This document shows, piece by piece, positions 45,354 through 55,292 of a stretch of 64,000 nt of DNA (position 1 is its first letter; every line of letters begins with the position of its first letter). The notes below the pieces were generated by a model that saw only the letters and a program-made list of their open reading frames with translations, was not told the DNA's origin and did not search any database. Origin of the DNA: Arcanobacterium sp. S3PF19 (GTDB lineage Bacteria; Actinomycetota; Actinomycetes; Actinomycetales; Actinomycetaceae); the NCBI RefSeq assembly GCF_000758825.1, contig NZ_JRMX01000013.1:62001-126000 (forward strand). Direction: 5' to 3'. The position numbers and the translations under genes are program-made.

Positions 45354-47769
45354 GAAGTTTCCTTAAAAATACGCTGTTGACGGCCATAATTCCGATTCCG
45401 AGAATAAACTGTGCGCAGCCGGCTGACAGGCATCCGGCAAAAAGAACGGCACAATCCATTCCCGAATCGGCGAAAGACACAACGGTGGGGGCAATGAGCT
45501 GCCACTGGGCGGGCTGGAGCGAAATTCCGGGCGCGGTCTGCGTGACAATGATTGCTCCGATCATGCTGGACACGGCGAGCAGCGGCGCACGCATTTCGTG
45601 CACCGCCAAAAAGAATACGCGCAGCCGCGGCGCCCCGAGATTTTCCGTCACGGCGGTATAGGTGCGCACCCCACGTCGGAAAAACAGGCACCCGAAATAG
45701 CTGAGCGGCAGTGTGAGCAGCAAATATGCGAAACATACTCCCAGAATTCCGCGCACCGCCCAATCTGCTCCGAGGTATCTGAGAAATGTCGGGATGAAAG
45801 CGGATTCGTGCCTGTAATAGTACAGATTGGAAAATATCGGCCCGCCGAAAGTGAAGCCGATCAGGAGCACGGCAACAAAAAGGGCATTGACTGTTTTTCT
45901 GTGCCGCAGACGTTTTACCGCCAGGGCAAACCCCAGCAAAACGGATACCGGAGCCACGGACACTGCCACTGTCAGGGAGTGGAACAGCCGGCGGATGAGT
46001 TCCCGGGCGATTTCCGTATGCAGATCGGATGCGAGATTCGCCAGCGCAATCAGATACAGAAGAAACAGGCACAGGATCCACGCTGCGCAGAAAACGGACA
46101 GTGCGCGGCGTAAAGCGGAAAAATAACTCCCTGTGCCCGATCTGTGCGGCGAAAGCGCTATCTCGGTGGTGATATGGGGGAAAACGCGGTTTATTCCGAC
46201 GGCGTAGATTCCGATTGCCGCAATAACGCACAGCAGCACGGTGCGGGTTACGCCCAGGCTGCCCGGAAGGGGACTGAAGATGATATTCGCGATCCGTGCG
46301 GCGGCGGAGCCGAAAGCGCTGTTGGCCGAGGAGTCGGCGGCGGCCCATATCAGGCAGGCAGACAGGCTCAGCGGGAACGCCGGTGCAAACCGGGGAAGAA
46401 ACAGAGTGCGGAATGTTTCCTTCGGGGAATGGCCGAGACCGGCGAAGGCAACGATTTGCGTATCGCTTACCTGCGAGAAACACAGCAAATGGACCAACAG
46501 CGCGATCGGGACGGAAGAAACGGTGAGCGTGAGCCTGAGAAGCGAATCGGAATATGGCGTAAGACCGGGGAAAACATGAAACAGGGCGGTGGCCCAGGCG
46601 GCGGAGGGGACGCTCAGGGGCAGGCACAGCAGGATACCGACCGTCCGGCGGTATTTGGCAAAACGTGCGCCCAGGCCCAAAATTGCCCCCAGTATCGTGG
46701 CCGCCAGTGCGGCGGGCACGGAAACTGCCGCGGTTTGGAGGAGTACCGCGCCGGGGGCGGGGGCATAAACGGCGTCTGCGAATTTTTTTACGAAGTATTC
46801 GCGCCGTTCCACGGATATGTTTGGTTTCCGCACGAGTATGGGGACCTGCAGCGAATCGAGTTTGGACGCGAGGTTCTGCGGAAGTTTAACGGAGGTGGGG
46901 TTTTGCCGCTCGATGGAAGAAACCAGATCCTGTGCCCCGTCGGAGATTACGAAGCGGAGAAAATCTCTGCCCATTTTTTCTTTTCCGCCTTTGAGCAGTG
47001 CGGCGGCACCTATCTCGTATGCCGTCCCGTCCGCGGGGTAGGTGGTGCGCAGCGTCGGCCCGCCGGGGTTTGTTTTTGCGTTTCGGGATTGGCAGTAGGG
47101 GGCGAATGTGACGGCTACGTCCGCCCGCCCGTTTTCTATCAGTTGGGCAAGATGCGTGCCGGAAAAAATATATTTGGCGGTGTTTTTGTGCAGCCGCCGA
47201 AAATAGGATACGAACTGCCCGTCCGGGAAACGGTTTCCCAGCGCGCTGACCATTGTGCCGGCCGTCCCGCTGGAAAGAGGGGAAGGAAGAATGATTTTGC
47301 GGCGGTAGCGTCTGTCTGTCAGGTCATTCCAGTTCTGCGGGGCACGCACTGCGCTGCTGCTGCAAAATGCGAGTATTCCCCCGTATGTGCCGATCCAATA
47401 CGGGTCCTGAAATTTTTTCGGAATCGTGTGCGAAGTCAGTCCGTGGGGGACGAGCAGCCCTTTGTCTGCGGCGGTCACATATGCCTCCGCCGGACCTCCG
47501 ATCCAGACGTCAAATTCCGGGATCCGGCTGCCGTGCTCCAGTTTTGCCAGTGCGGCGGATGTGGGAAGACGGAATATGTTTGCTTTTATTCCCGTCTGTT
47601 TTTCGTAGCGCTCCGCAAGGGCCTTGCAGGAGCGCAGATTGTTTGAGCACAGCACGGACAGTTTGGGCGTCTGATCCAAAGTTTTCGGAAACACTGCCGC
47701 AAATACGGAAAGCAGCAGCAGAGCCAGAGCCGTTTTCGGTATCAGCGAACGCATCCAAAGAGATCCCAC
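45334..47769 (-). CDS. Fused substrate-binding protein and double permease of an iron/phosphonate-type ABC importer
   Basis: This 811-residue protein has an N-terminal membrane anchor (about 10-28, no lipobox). Residues 32-325 form a type II periplasmic-binding fold of the AfuA/FbpA class (LSVLCSNNLRSCKALAERYEKQTG at the start, GTAYEIGAAALLKGGKEK later). From about 345 there are some 12 helices as in FbpB permeases, with two EAA-like loops (AGLGHSPKETFRTLFLPRF and ENLGAPRLRVFFLAVHE). Binding protein and both permease halves are thus one chain. Start: GTG 47769, 7 bases after TACACT on the minus strand, suggesting a leaderless mRNA; ATG 47754 is an alternative. Substrate is uncertain (ferric iron, thiamine, phosphonate). 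Confidence 0.85.
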   Translation of the reverse strand: MGSLWMRSLIPKTALALLLLSVFAAVFPKTLDQTPKLSVLCSNNLRSCKALAERYEKQTGIKANIFRLPTSAALAKLEHGSRIPEFDVWIGGPAEAYVTAADKGLLVPHGLTSHTIPKKFQDPYWIGTYGGILAFCSSSAVRAPQNWNDLTDRRYRRKIILPSPLSSGTAGTMVSALGNRFPDGQFVSYFRRLHKNTAKYIFSGTHLAQLIENGRADVAVTFAPYCQSRNAKTNPGGPTLRTTYPADGTAYEIGAAALLKGGKEKMGRDFLRFVISDGAQDLVSSIERQNPTSVKLPQNLASKLDSLQVPILVRKPNISVERREYFVKKFADAVYAPAPGAVLLQTAAVSVPAALAATILGAILGLGARFAKYRRTVGILLCLPLSVPSAAWATALFHVFPGLTPYSDSLLRLTLTVSSVPIALLVHLLCFSQVSDTQIVAFAGLGHSPKETFRTLFLPRFAPAFPLSLSACLIWAAADSSANSAFGSAAARIANIIFSPLPGSLGVTRTVLLCVIAAIGIYAVGINRVFPHITTEIALSPHRSGTGSYFSALRRALSVFCAAWILCLFLLYLIALANLASDLHTEIARELIRRLFHSLTVAVSVAPVSVLLGFALAVKRLRHRKTVNALFVAVLLIGFTFGGPIFSNLYYYRHESAFIPTFLRYLGADWAVRGILGVCFAYLLLTLPLSYFGCLFFRRGVRTYTAVTENLGAPRLRVFFLAVHEMRAPLLAVSSMIGAIIVTQTAPGISLQPAQWQLIAPTVVSFADSGMDCAVLFAGCLSAGCAQFILGIGIMAVNSVFLRKLHGYRTE

Positions 47770-47776
47770 GTTTATC

Positions 47777-47782
47777 AGTGTA
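47777..47782 (-). promoter_or_regulatory. Candidate -10 of the SBP-permease fusion gene (leaderless)
   Basis: TACACT on the minus strand ends 7 bases before GTG 47769, and no Shine-Dalgarno is present. Confidence 0.4.
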
Positions 47783-47823
47783 GTGGATTTTTGCTCTCAT
47801 GCGCCGTGTATTTTTCCCGGGGA

Positions 47824-47885
47824 GCGGGATATGGAAAGAGTGTGGCGGATTCTTCAAAATCCGCCACACTCTTTCCATATCCCGC
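47824..47885. terminator. 28-bp perfect hairpin between the GlpT-type gene and the SBP-permease gene
   Basis: Both arms (47824-47851 and 47858-47885) are 28 bases and exactly complementary, with a 6-base loop. It lies 17 bases beyond the stop of the minus-strand GlpT-type gene and about 40 bases before the -10 of the next operon. No U-tract follows on either strand. The likely role is transcription termination or insulation, by position. Confidence 0.7.
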
Positions 47886-47901
47886 AGGCTGCCCGGAAGG
47901 A

Positions 47902-49305
47902 TTACCGTTCCGTTTCGCCCGCTCTTTCCCGTGCCCGGGCTTCCATCATTCTGCGTTCGTCTTTTCCGACGGTCCACATCAGAATCAGCGACAGCACAAC
48001 CACGATCAGGAGCACGCCGTAAGTCACGTTCCATCCGAAGCTGTGGATGAGAATTCCCACGCCCGTGGAAGCAAGTGTTGCGCCCAGGAGGTAGCCGAAC
48101 AGACCGGTGAAGCCCGCTGCCGTGCCGGCAACGTTTCGCGGGGAAAGATCGATGGCCTGCAGGCCGATCAGCATTACCGGGCCGTAAATCAGTCCGCCGA
48201 TGATCGCGATCAGGAGGTAGAAGATCCACAGCGGGGCAGTTGCCGGAAGCATCCAGTAAATGAAAATCGCAACTCCGACTCCCGCGAGGAAGAGCAGACC
48301 GGCTCCGGAGCGCCAGCCTTTAAATATTTTGTCGGACACGAGTCCGCAAAGCAGAGTGCCGATAATTCCCGCCAGCTCATAAATGGCGAATCCGATGATG
48401 CCGTCTTTAATGTCTACGCCCTGAACTTCTTCCGTAAGATACACGGGAATCCAGCTCAGCACGCCGTAGCGGAGAGTGTAGACGAATACGTTGGTTACTG
48501 CCAGAAGCACGATCACGCGGTCGGTGAGCACGTGCTTAAACAGCATTTCGCTCCACTTTCCTTTTTCTTCGTCGCTTGCCTCGACTTTTGCCGGATCGTT
48601 GCGGTATTCCTCAATCGGGGGGAGACCCACCGCTTCCGGACGGTCGCGAATCAGTATCAGTGCAATCAGGGCCACTACCAGGGCAACGATTGCCGGCGCC
48701 CAAAATGCGGGTGTCCAGTCCGCATCCGACTTTGAGAAGTGCGACAGCGCCCAGGCGGAGATGAGTCCCACGCCCGCGCCGCCCACGTTATGGGCGCAGT
48801 TCCAGATCGAGGTCATCCATCCGCGTTCGGTGGTGGAGAACCAGTGCACGAGCACGCGTCCCGAGGGAGGCCAGCCCATGCCCTGGAACCAGCCGTTCAA
48901 AAACATAACGGTGGCAAACACGCCCACACTTGCGGAAATCGCCGGAACGAAGGCGATCAGCAGATTCATGATTGCCGACAGCGCCAGCCCCAGAGGCATA
49001 AAGTAGCGCGCATTTGCCCGGTCGGAAAGCATTGCCATGAAGAATTTCGACAGTCCGTAAGAAAAGAGAACCGCGTTGGCCACGATTCCGATTCCCACGG
49101 TGTTGAGGATGTCATGTTCCTTCAGAATTGCCGAAACGATGGAAACATTGTTTCGGATAAGGTAAAAGCCCGCATAGCCGATAAAAATACCGAGGAATAC
49201 CTGCAGCCGAAGACTTTTGTAAAGCGAATTCACTTTTTCTTTTGCGACCGGCGCGGCCTTTGGCGGTGCCGAAAGAAAACCGAGAGAGTGTGATGATTGT
49301 TCCAT
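47902..49305 (-). CDS. Glycerol-3-phosphate/organophosphate:phosphate antiporter (GlpT/UhpT-type MFS)
   Basis: This 467-residue transporter has 12 membrane segments of the organophosphate:Pi antiporter family. Features: FIGYAGFYLIRNNVS in helix 1 (phosphate-binding Arg), SKFFMAMLSDRANARYFMPLGL, FQGMGWPPSGRVLVHWFSTTERG and LRYGVLSWIPVYL in the second half. It probably takes up glycerol-3-phosphate in exchange for phosphate. The two-component genes lie directly upstream on the same strand, as in the uhp systems of enterobacteria. Its leader contains the GTTACC repeat array. Confidence 0.9.
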   Translation of the reverse strand: MEQSSHSLGFLSAPPKAAPVAKEKVNSLYKSLRLQVFLGIFIGYAGFYLIRNNVSIVSAILKEHDILNTVGIGIVANAVLFSYGLSKFFMAMLSDRANARYFMPLGLALSAIMNLLIAFVPAISASVGVFATVMFLNGWFQGMGWPPSGRVLVHWFSTTERGWMTSIWNCAHNVGGAGVGLISAWALSHFSKSDADWTPAFWAPAIVALVVALIALILIRDRPEAVGLPPIEEYRNDPAKVEASDEEKGKWSEMLFKHVLTDRVIVLLAVTNVFVYTLRYGVLSWIPVYLTEEVQGVDIKDGIIGFAIYELAGIIGTLLCGLVSDKIFKGWRSGAGLLFLAGVGVAIFIYWMLPATAPLWIFYLLIAIIGGLIYGPVMLIGLQAIDLSPRNVAGTAAGFTGLFGYLLGATLASTGVGILIHSFGWNVTYGVLLIVVVLSLILMWTVGKDERRMMEARARERAGETER

Positions 49306-49393
49306 GTTGTTACCCGAGATCTTCTCTGAACTCCAGTCCCGCCGCAGCGCAGTGCCGCGCGGGAAATTACATCTCCATTATGGGACTATGGTC

Positions 49394-49440
49394 GGTAACA
49401 TGGTCCCGTCTTTTGGTAACGTTTGGTAACACGCTGTTAC
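49394..49440 (-). promoter_or_regulatory. GTTACC repeat array upstream of the GlpT-type gene
   Basis: On the minus strand GTTACC occurs at 49430-49425, 49420-49415 and 49399-49394, spaced 10 and 21 bases apart. The first also forms GTAACA-CGC-TGTTAC (49426-49440). The array is about 90 bases before ATG 49305. The spacing of whole helical turns is typical of OmpR/PhoB-class response-regulator boxes, and such a regulator is encoded just upstream. Confidence 0.55.
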
Positions 49441-49472
49441 TTTGGCGTATTATCCCGGCATATTTTTGGCAT

Positions 49473-50206
49473 TTAGCCGTCTTTTTCGCTTTCCGCCGCC
49501 GGCTTTGGGAGCGCCTGCGGCAGCTGCAGGGAATATCCTATTCCGCGTCTGGATTCGATGCGGCAGTCGGTTCCGACGAGTTCCATCTTTTTCCGCAGCC
49601 TGTAGACGGTGGTTTTCAGCATCTCCCGCCCGCCCCTGAGATTGGCTGTCTTCCACACTTCGGCAATCAGCGTGCGCGCGGGAACGGTCTTCCCCGCGTT
49701 GTCTGCCAGCAGCGCCAGCAGCCGCACTTCGGTAAGACTTTCGGTGAGCGGCAGACCTTTCCAGGAGGCCACCCCGCGCAGCTGATCCAGATGCAGATCG
49801 CCCAGACTGAGCTGTCCCAGCGTATCGTGGGGCCGGCTGCGCCGCACGATTGCCTGTGCGCGCAGTGCAAGTTCGCGGGGGCTGAAAGGTTTCGTAACGT
49901 AGTCGTCCGCGCCTGCCTCCAGGCCGGTAATCCGCTGTTCTTCTTCTCCCAGAGCGGTCAGCAGGATAATCGGGGTATGGTTGGAAATGCCGCGTATTTT
50001 CCGCGTCAGTTCCACGCCGGACATCCCGGGCATCAGTATGTCCGCCACGATCAGCTGGTAGGTCTGTGTCTGCAGAAAATCCCATGCCCGAATCGGATCG
50101 GATGTCGAGTCGCAGTTAAATCCCTGCGTTTCGAGGGCGAATGTGACGATCGAAAGCATCTGGCGCTCGTCGTCCACTACCAGTGCGCGGGGTTTGGCCA
50201 GCAAAG

Positions 50207-50210
<4 letters not shown>
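49473..50210 (-). CDS. Two-component response regulator, OmpR/PhoB family
   Basis: This 245-residue regulator has a receiver domain (about 8-120) with phospho-acceptor Asp in VADILMPG, the acidic pair in VVDDE and Lys in TKPFSPREL. The C-terminal winged helix (about 135-230, LTESLTEVRLLALLADNAG to RGIGYSL) binds DNA repeats. The ATG overlaps the stop of the kinase gene (ATGA), so the pair is co-translated. It probably regulates the adjacent GlpT-type gene (inference). Confidence 0.93.
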
Positions 50211-52493
<2,283 letters not shown>

Positions 52494-52512
52494 CTGACAC
52501 GTTTCTTTTTTC

Positions 52513-52543
52513 GGAGGGAGCCGGCATTCGGCTCCCTCCTTTT
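52513..52543 (+). terminator. Terminator after eno
   Basis: A perfect 11-bp GC-rich stem (52513-52523 with 52529-52539) with a 5-base loop is followed by TTTT. It lies 19 bases after the eno stop. Confidence 0.85.
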
Positions 52544-52567
52544 CCGTTTCCGCGCAGTTCCCCTCCG

Positions 52568-52612
52568 CGGCGTTCGCGCAGCCGCGGCGCCCACACGGGT
52601 GCGCGAACGCCG
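52568..52612. other. Second hairpin between eno terminator and ftsB-like gene
   Basis: A perfect 12-bp stem (52568-52579 with 52601-52612) with a 21-base GC-rich loop lies after the eno terminator and before the candidate ftsB promoter. It has no U-tract; it may be a backup terminator. Confidence 0.5.
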
Positions 52613-52648
52613 ACCGGAGAGCCTAAACGAAAAAATGCCGTTTGGCCT

Positions 52649-52654
52649 TAAACT
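52649..52654 (+). promoter_or_regulatory. Candidate -10 of the ftsB-like gene (leaderless)
   Basis: TAAACT ends 6 bases before ATG 52661 with no Shine-Dalgarno between. Confidence 0.4.
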
Positions 52655-52660
52655 GTTAGC

Positions 52661-53527
52661 ATGAGTGTGCGCAGACCGAATCAGTGGAGTCCAAAGGGAC
52701 GCTTTGACGGCGCACATCCAAAATCTTCCGCTTCCCGAAAAACGGCACCTTCCGTGCGGGCGTCCGGCGAAACGTCCGGTGAAACGCCCGGCAAAATATC
52801 TTCCGGGCAGTCGGCCGTTCCGTCCGCAGGGAAAAGAAAAAAGCCCGCCGGGCGCGGCGCTGCGGGGGCAGGAACGCATTTTTGGAAACGAAGCCGCATT
52901 TTTTCCCCACGGAGGAAAACAGCAGATCCTTCCGCTGCGAAAACAGGGGAAAATCCGGAAAAGGGAAACGGTGTTTTTCAAACCGACTGGGCTGCGGTGA
53001 TTAACGGTACGGACCGTACGCGCAGATTTTCCCTGCGTCTGGTGGCTGTTCTCAGTTCGGTGATGCTTGCCGTGGTGATTGTGTCCAATCCGCTGCGCTC
53101 CTATATTTCCCAACAGGAGGAAAAGCGGTCTTTGGCGGCGGCCCTGGAATCGGGAAAAGAGCGCCTGTCCCGGATGAAGCAGGAAGAAAAACTGTGGAAA
53201 GACCCGGATTTTGTGCGTGCGCAGGCGCGCCGGCGGCTGGGATACGTGCTGCCCGGGCAGACGCTGTATTTGGTAGACGGTGAAGCCCTGAAAGGAAAAG
53301 AGTCCAAATACTTTAGGCAGGTCCGCCGGATAAACGAAGAACGCCGGGCGGCAACACCGTTTTATCTGACCGTGTGGGAAACACTGACGCTCAGCGGGAA
53401 AACGAAGGTGGGGGAGAATCCGCAGCACACTCCGCTGATCCGGCAGAAACGGCCGGCGAAAGAGCCGAAACGCGCACTTCCTGCAGGCAAAGCGCGGCAG
53501 ACATCGGATAAAACACCGAAGAAATAA
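52661..53527 (+). CDS. FtsB/DivIC-family septum formation initiator with long basic tails
   Basis: This is a 288-residue bitopic division protein. A long, low-complexity, basic cytoplasmic N-terminus (about 1-122) precedes one membrane helix (about 125-146). A coiled coil follows (about 149-176, QQEEKRSLAAALESGKERL) and then the DivIC motif (EEKLWKDPDFVRAQARRRLGYVLPGQTLYLV). Family members assemble with FtsL/FtsQ at the septum. Typical FtsB is about 100-200 residues; both the N-terminal and Lys/Arg-rich C-terminal tails (after about 225) are extra. The eno-ftsB-DUF501-ppx order is conserved in actinobacteria. Confidence 0.9.
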   Translation: MSVRRPNQWSPKGRFDGAHPKSSASRKTAPSVRASGETSGETPGKISSGQSAVPSAGKRKKPAGRGAAGAGTHFWKRSRIFSPRRKTADPSAAKTGENPEKGNGVFQTDWAAVINGTDRTRRFSLRLVAVLSSVMLAVVIVSNPLRSYISQQEEKRSLAAALESGKERLSRMKQEEKLWKDPDFVRAQARRRLGYVLPGQTLYLVDGEALKGKESKYFRQVRRINEERRAATPFYLTVWETLTLSGKTKVGENPQHTPLIRQKRPAKEPKRALPAGKARQTSDKTPKK

Positions 53528-53546
53528 AGGGAAACAGGAGGGCGTG

Positions 53547-54095
53547 GTGAAAGAGCCGAAACGGAGTGTCGGTTTGGAACTTCTGCGGCAGGTAGCGGAA
53601 AACGCAACGGAAATTCTGCCTGCCGACATTGACATTTTAACTGCCCAGCTGGGGCGCGAACCGCGCGGATTGGTGGGAATCGGGGCCCGCTGTGCCTGCG
53701 GCGTTCCGGCGGTGACGGTGACGTATCCGCGTCTGCCGGACGGGTCCCCGTTTCCCACACTGTTCTACCTTTCTTTGCCGTGGGCCGTAAAAGCGGTGTC
53801 GCGTATTGAAAGTGCGGGAGAAATGGCGCAGATGAACGAGCGTCTGGGCTGCGAACCGGATTTGGCGCAGTCCTATGCCGGGGCGCATCTGATCTACGTG
53901 AAGCGGAGAAACCTGCTGGAAGAGATTCCGCAAATCGGAGGTAAATCAGCCGGAGGGATGCCCGACCGGGTGAAATGTCTGCACGCGCTGGCTGCATATG
54001 CGCTCGCGGCCGGAAAAGGAATCTGCCGTTTCGGCGACGAAGTGCTGGAGCGTATCGGCTGGGATCCGGATCGGTGCCGCTGCGCCCGGTCTTAG
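53547..54095 (+). CDS. DUF501 family protein
   Basis: This 182-residue cytosolic protein belongs to DUF501, found mainly in actinobacteria next to ftsB and ppx. It carries the typical LGREPRGLVGIGARCACGVPAVTVTYPRLPDG, FPTLFYL and RVKCLHALAAYALAAG stretches. No function is established. AGGAGG (53536-53541) favours GTG 53547; GTG 53544 is directly before it. It follows the ftsB-like gene by 19 bases. Confidence 0.9.
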   Translation: MKEPKRSVGLELLRQVAENATEILPADIDILTAQLGREPRGLVGIGARCACGVPAVTVTYPRLPDGSPFPTLFYLSLPWAVKAVSRIESAGEMAQMNERLGCEPDLAQSYAGAHLIYVKRRNLLEEIPQIGGKSAGGMPDRVKCLHALAAYALAAGKGICRFGDEVLERIGWDPDRCRCARS

Positions 54096-54186
54096 TTTCC
54101 CGTTTGGGGTGGATGCCTGCCAAATGTGAGAACTTTCAAAAGCCGGCAATGGAATTTTTGTGGACCTGCGTGGCACAGTGGTGAGT

Positions 54187-55176
54187 ATGAAAGTTGCGGG
54201 CATTGACTGTGGTACTAATTCCCTGCGCCTTTTGGTTGCGCAGGCGGTTCCCCGGGCCGGGGGAAACGGACTGCGGCTGCGCGAAACCGTGCGGCGCATG
54301 GAAGTTGTGCGTCTGGGTGCGGGTGTGGACCGTACGGGGAAATTTAACGGGGAAGCTCTTGCCCGGACTCTGCGCACGGTTTCGCACTACGCCCGGATCT
54401 GTGAGGGCGAAGGCGTGGAATCGATTCGTTTTGCGGCGACTTCGGCCACGCGCGATGCGGAAAACAGGCAGTGCTTTATTGACGGGGTAAAGGAGCGTCT
54501 GGGGGTGTGCCCGCAGGTTCTTTCCGGAAAACAGGAAGCGGAAATGTCTTTTGCGGGTGCCGTTTCGCCGCTCGATACGCAAATGTTTCGTTCCGAACTG
54601 CTGGCGGTGGATCTGGGCGGAGGTTCCACCGAATTGGCGCTCGGCACGCCGGGGGGAAGACTGCTGGAGAGTTTTTCCATGAATGTTGGGTGTGTGCGAA
54701 TGCATGAACGCCATCTGCACGCCGATCCTCCGACGGAAGAGGAGATTGCCGCTGCGCGCAGGGATGTGCGTCTGGCATTGGACGAAGCGGAAAAATACGT
54801 GGATTTAAGCCGCGGCAGATCTGTGCTCGGTCTGGCGGGAACGGTGACCACGGTTACTGCCCGGGCTCTGGGATTAAAATCTTACGATCCGCAGAAAATC
54901 CACGGCACATTTTTGACTGTGCCCCGGATAGATGAAGTCTGCAATTGGTTTATCGGCTCAAATGCTTCCATGCGCGCGGCAGAAGGATATCTGCACCCGG
55001 GAAGGGCGGATGTAATTGCCTCCGGAGCGCTTGTATGGCAGGAGATTGTGCGCCGTATCGATCTGCGCATAAAAGAAAAAGGCGGAGAGCTTGGCGGAGT
55101 TTTCACCTCCGAACACGATATTCTTGACGGACTGGCGCTGTGGGCGGCACGCGAACCAAACCCGCCGTGCCTGTGA
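54187..55176 (+). CDS. Ppx/GppA exopolyphosphatase family protein
   Basis: This 329-residue actin/hexokinase-fold phosphatase degrades polyphosphate or pppGpp. Motifs: AGIDCGTNSLRLLVA (phosphate 1), FAATSATRDAEN, the Walker-like DLGGGSTELALG and LAGTVTTVTARALGL. ATG 54187 matches the family start; in-frame GTGs upstream (54160, 54178, 54181) are less likely. It is the last gene of the eno block. Confidence 0.92.
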   Translation: MKVAGIDCGTNSLRLLVAQAVPRAGGNGLRLRETVRRMEVVRLGAGVDRTGKFNGEALARTLRTVSHYARICEGEGVESIRFAATSATRDAENRQCFIDGVKERLGVCPQVLSGKQEAEMSFAGAVSPLDTQMFRSELLAVDLGGGSTELALGTPGGRLLESFSMNVGCVRMHERHLHADPPTEEEIAAARRDVRLALDEAEKYVDLSRGRSVLGLAGTVTTVTARALGLKSYDPQKIHGTFLTVPRIDEVCNWFIGSNASMRAAEGYLHPGRADVIASGALVWQEIVRRIDLRIKEKGGELGGVFTSEHDILDGLALWAAREPNPPCL

Positions 55177-55186
55177 GCGCGGCGGG
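55161..55186 (+). terminator. Hairpin at the end of the ppx/gppA gene
   Basis: A 10-bp stem with one wobble (55161-55170 with 55177-55186) and a 6-base loop spans the stop codon. Further small alternative stems (CCGTCTTC 55245-55252 with GAAGACGG 55278-55285; CCCGTC with GACGGG 55269-55286) lie before the convergent nhaA end. Confidence 0.5.
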
Positions 55187-55292
55187 CAGGAATTAAGGTT
55201 CGGCAAAATCTTTTGCGCCCGCCGGCGCGCGGCGGAAATTCATGCCGTCTTCAAAGATCCGTGCCGTTCCCGTCCCCGAAGACGGGTGAAAA

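Noticed and set aside
47783-48022. Small open frames with near-identical peptides on both strands (MERVWRIL...)
   Set aside because: They arise only because the 28-bp hairpin arms have the same sequence on both strands; no RBS or homology supports translation.
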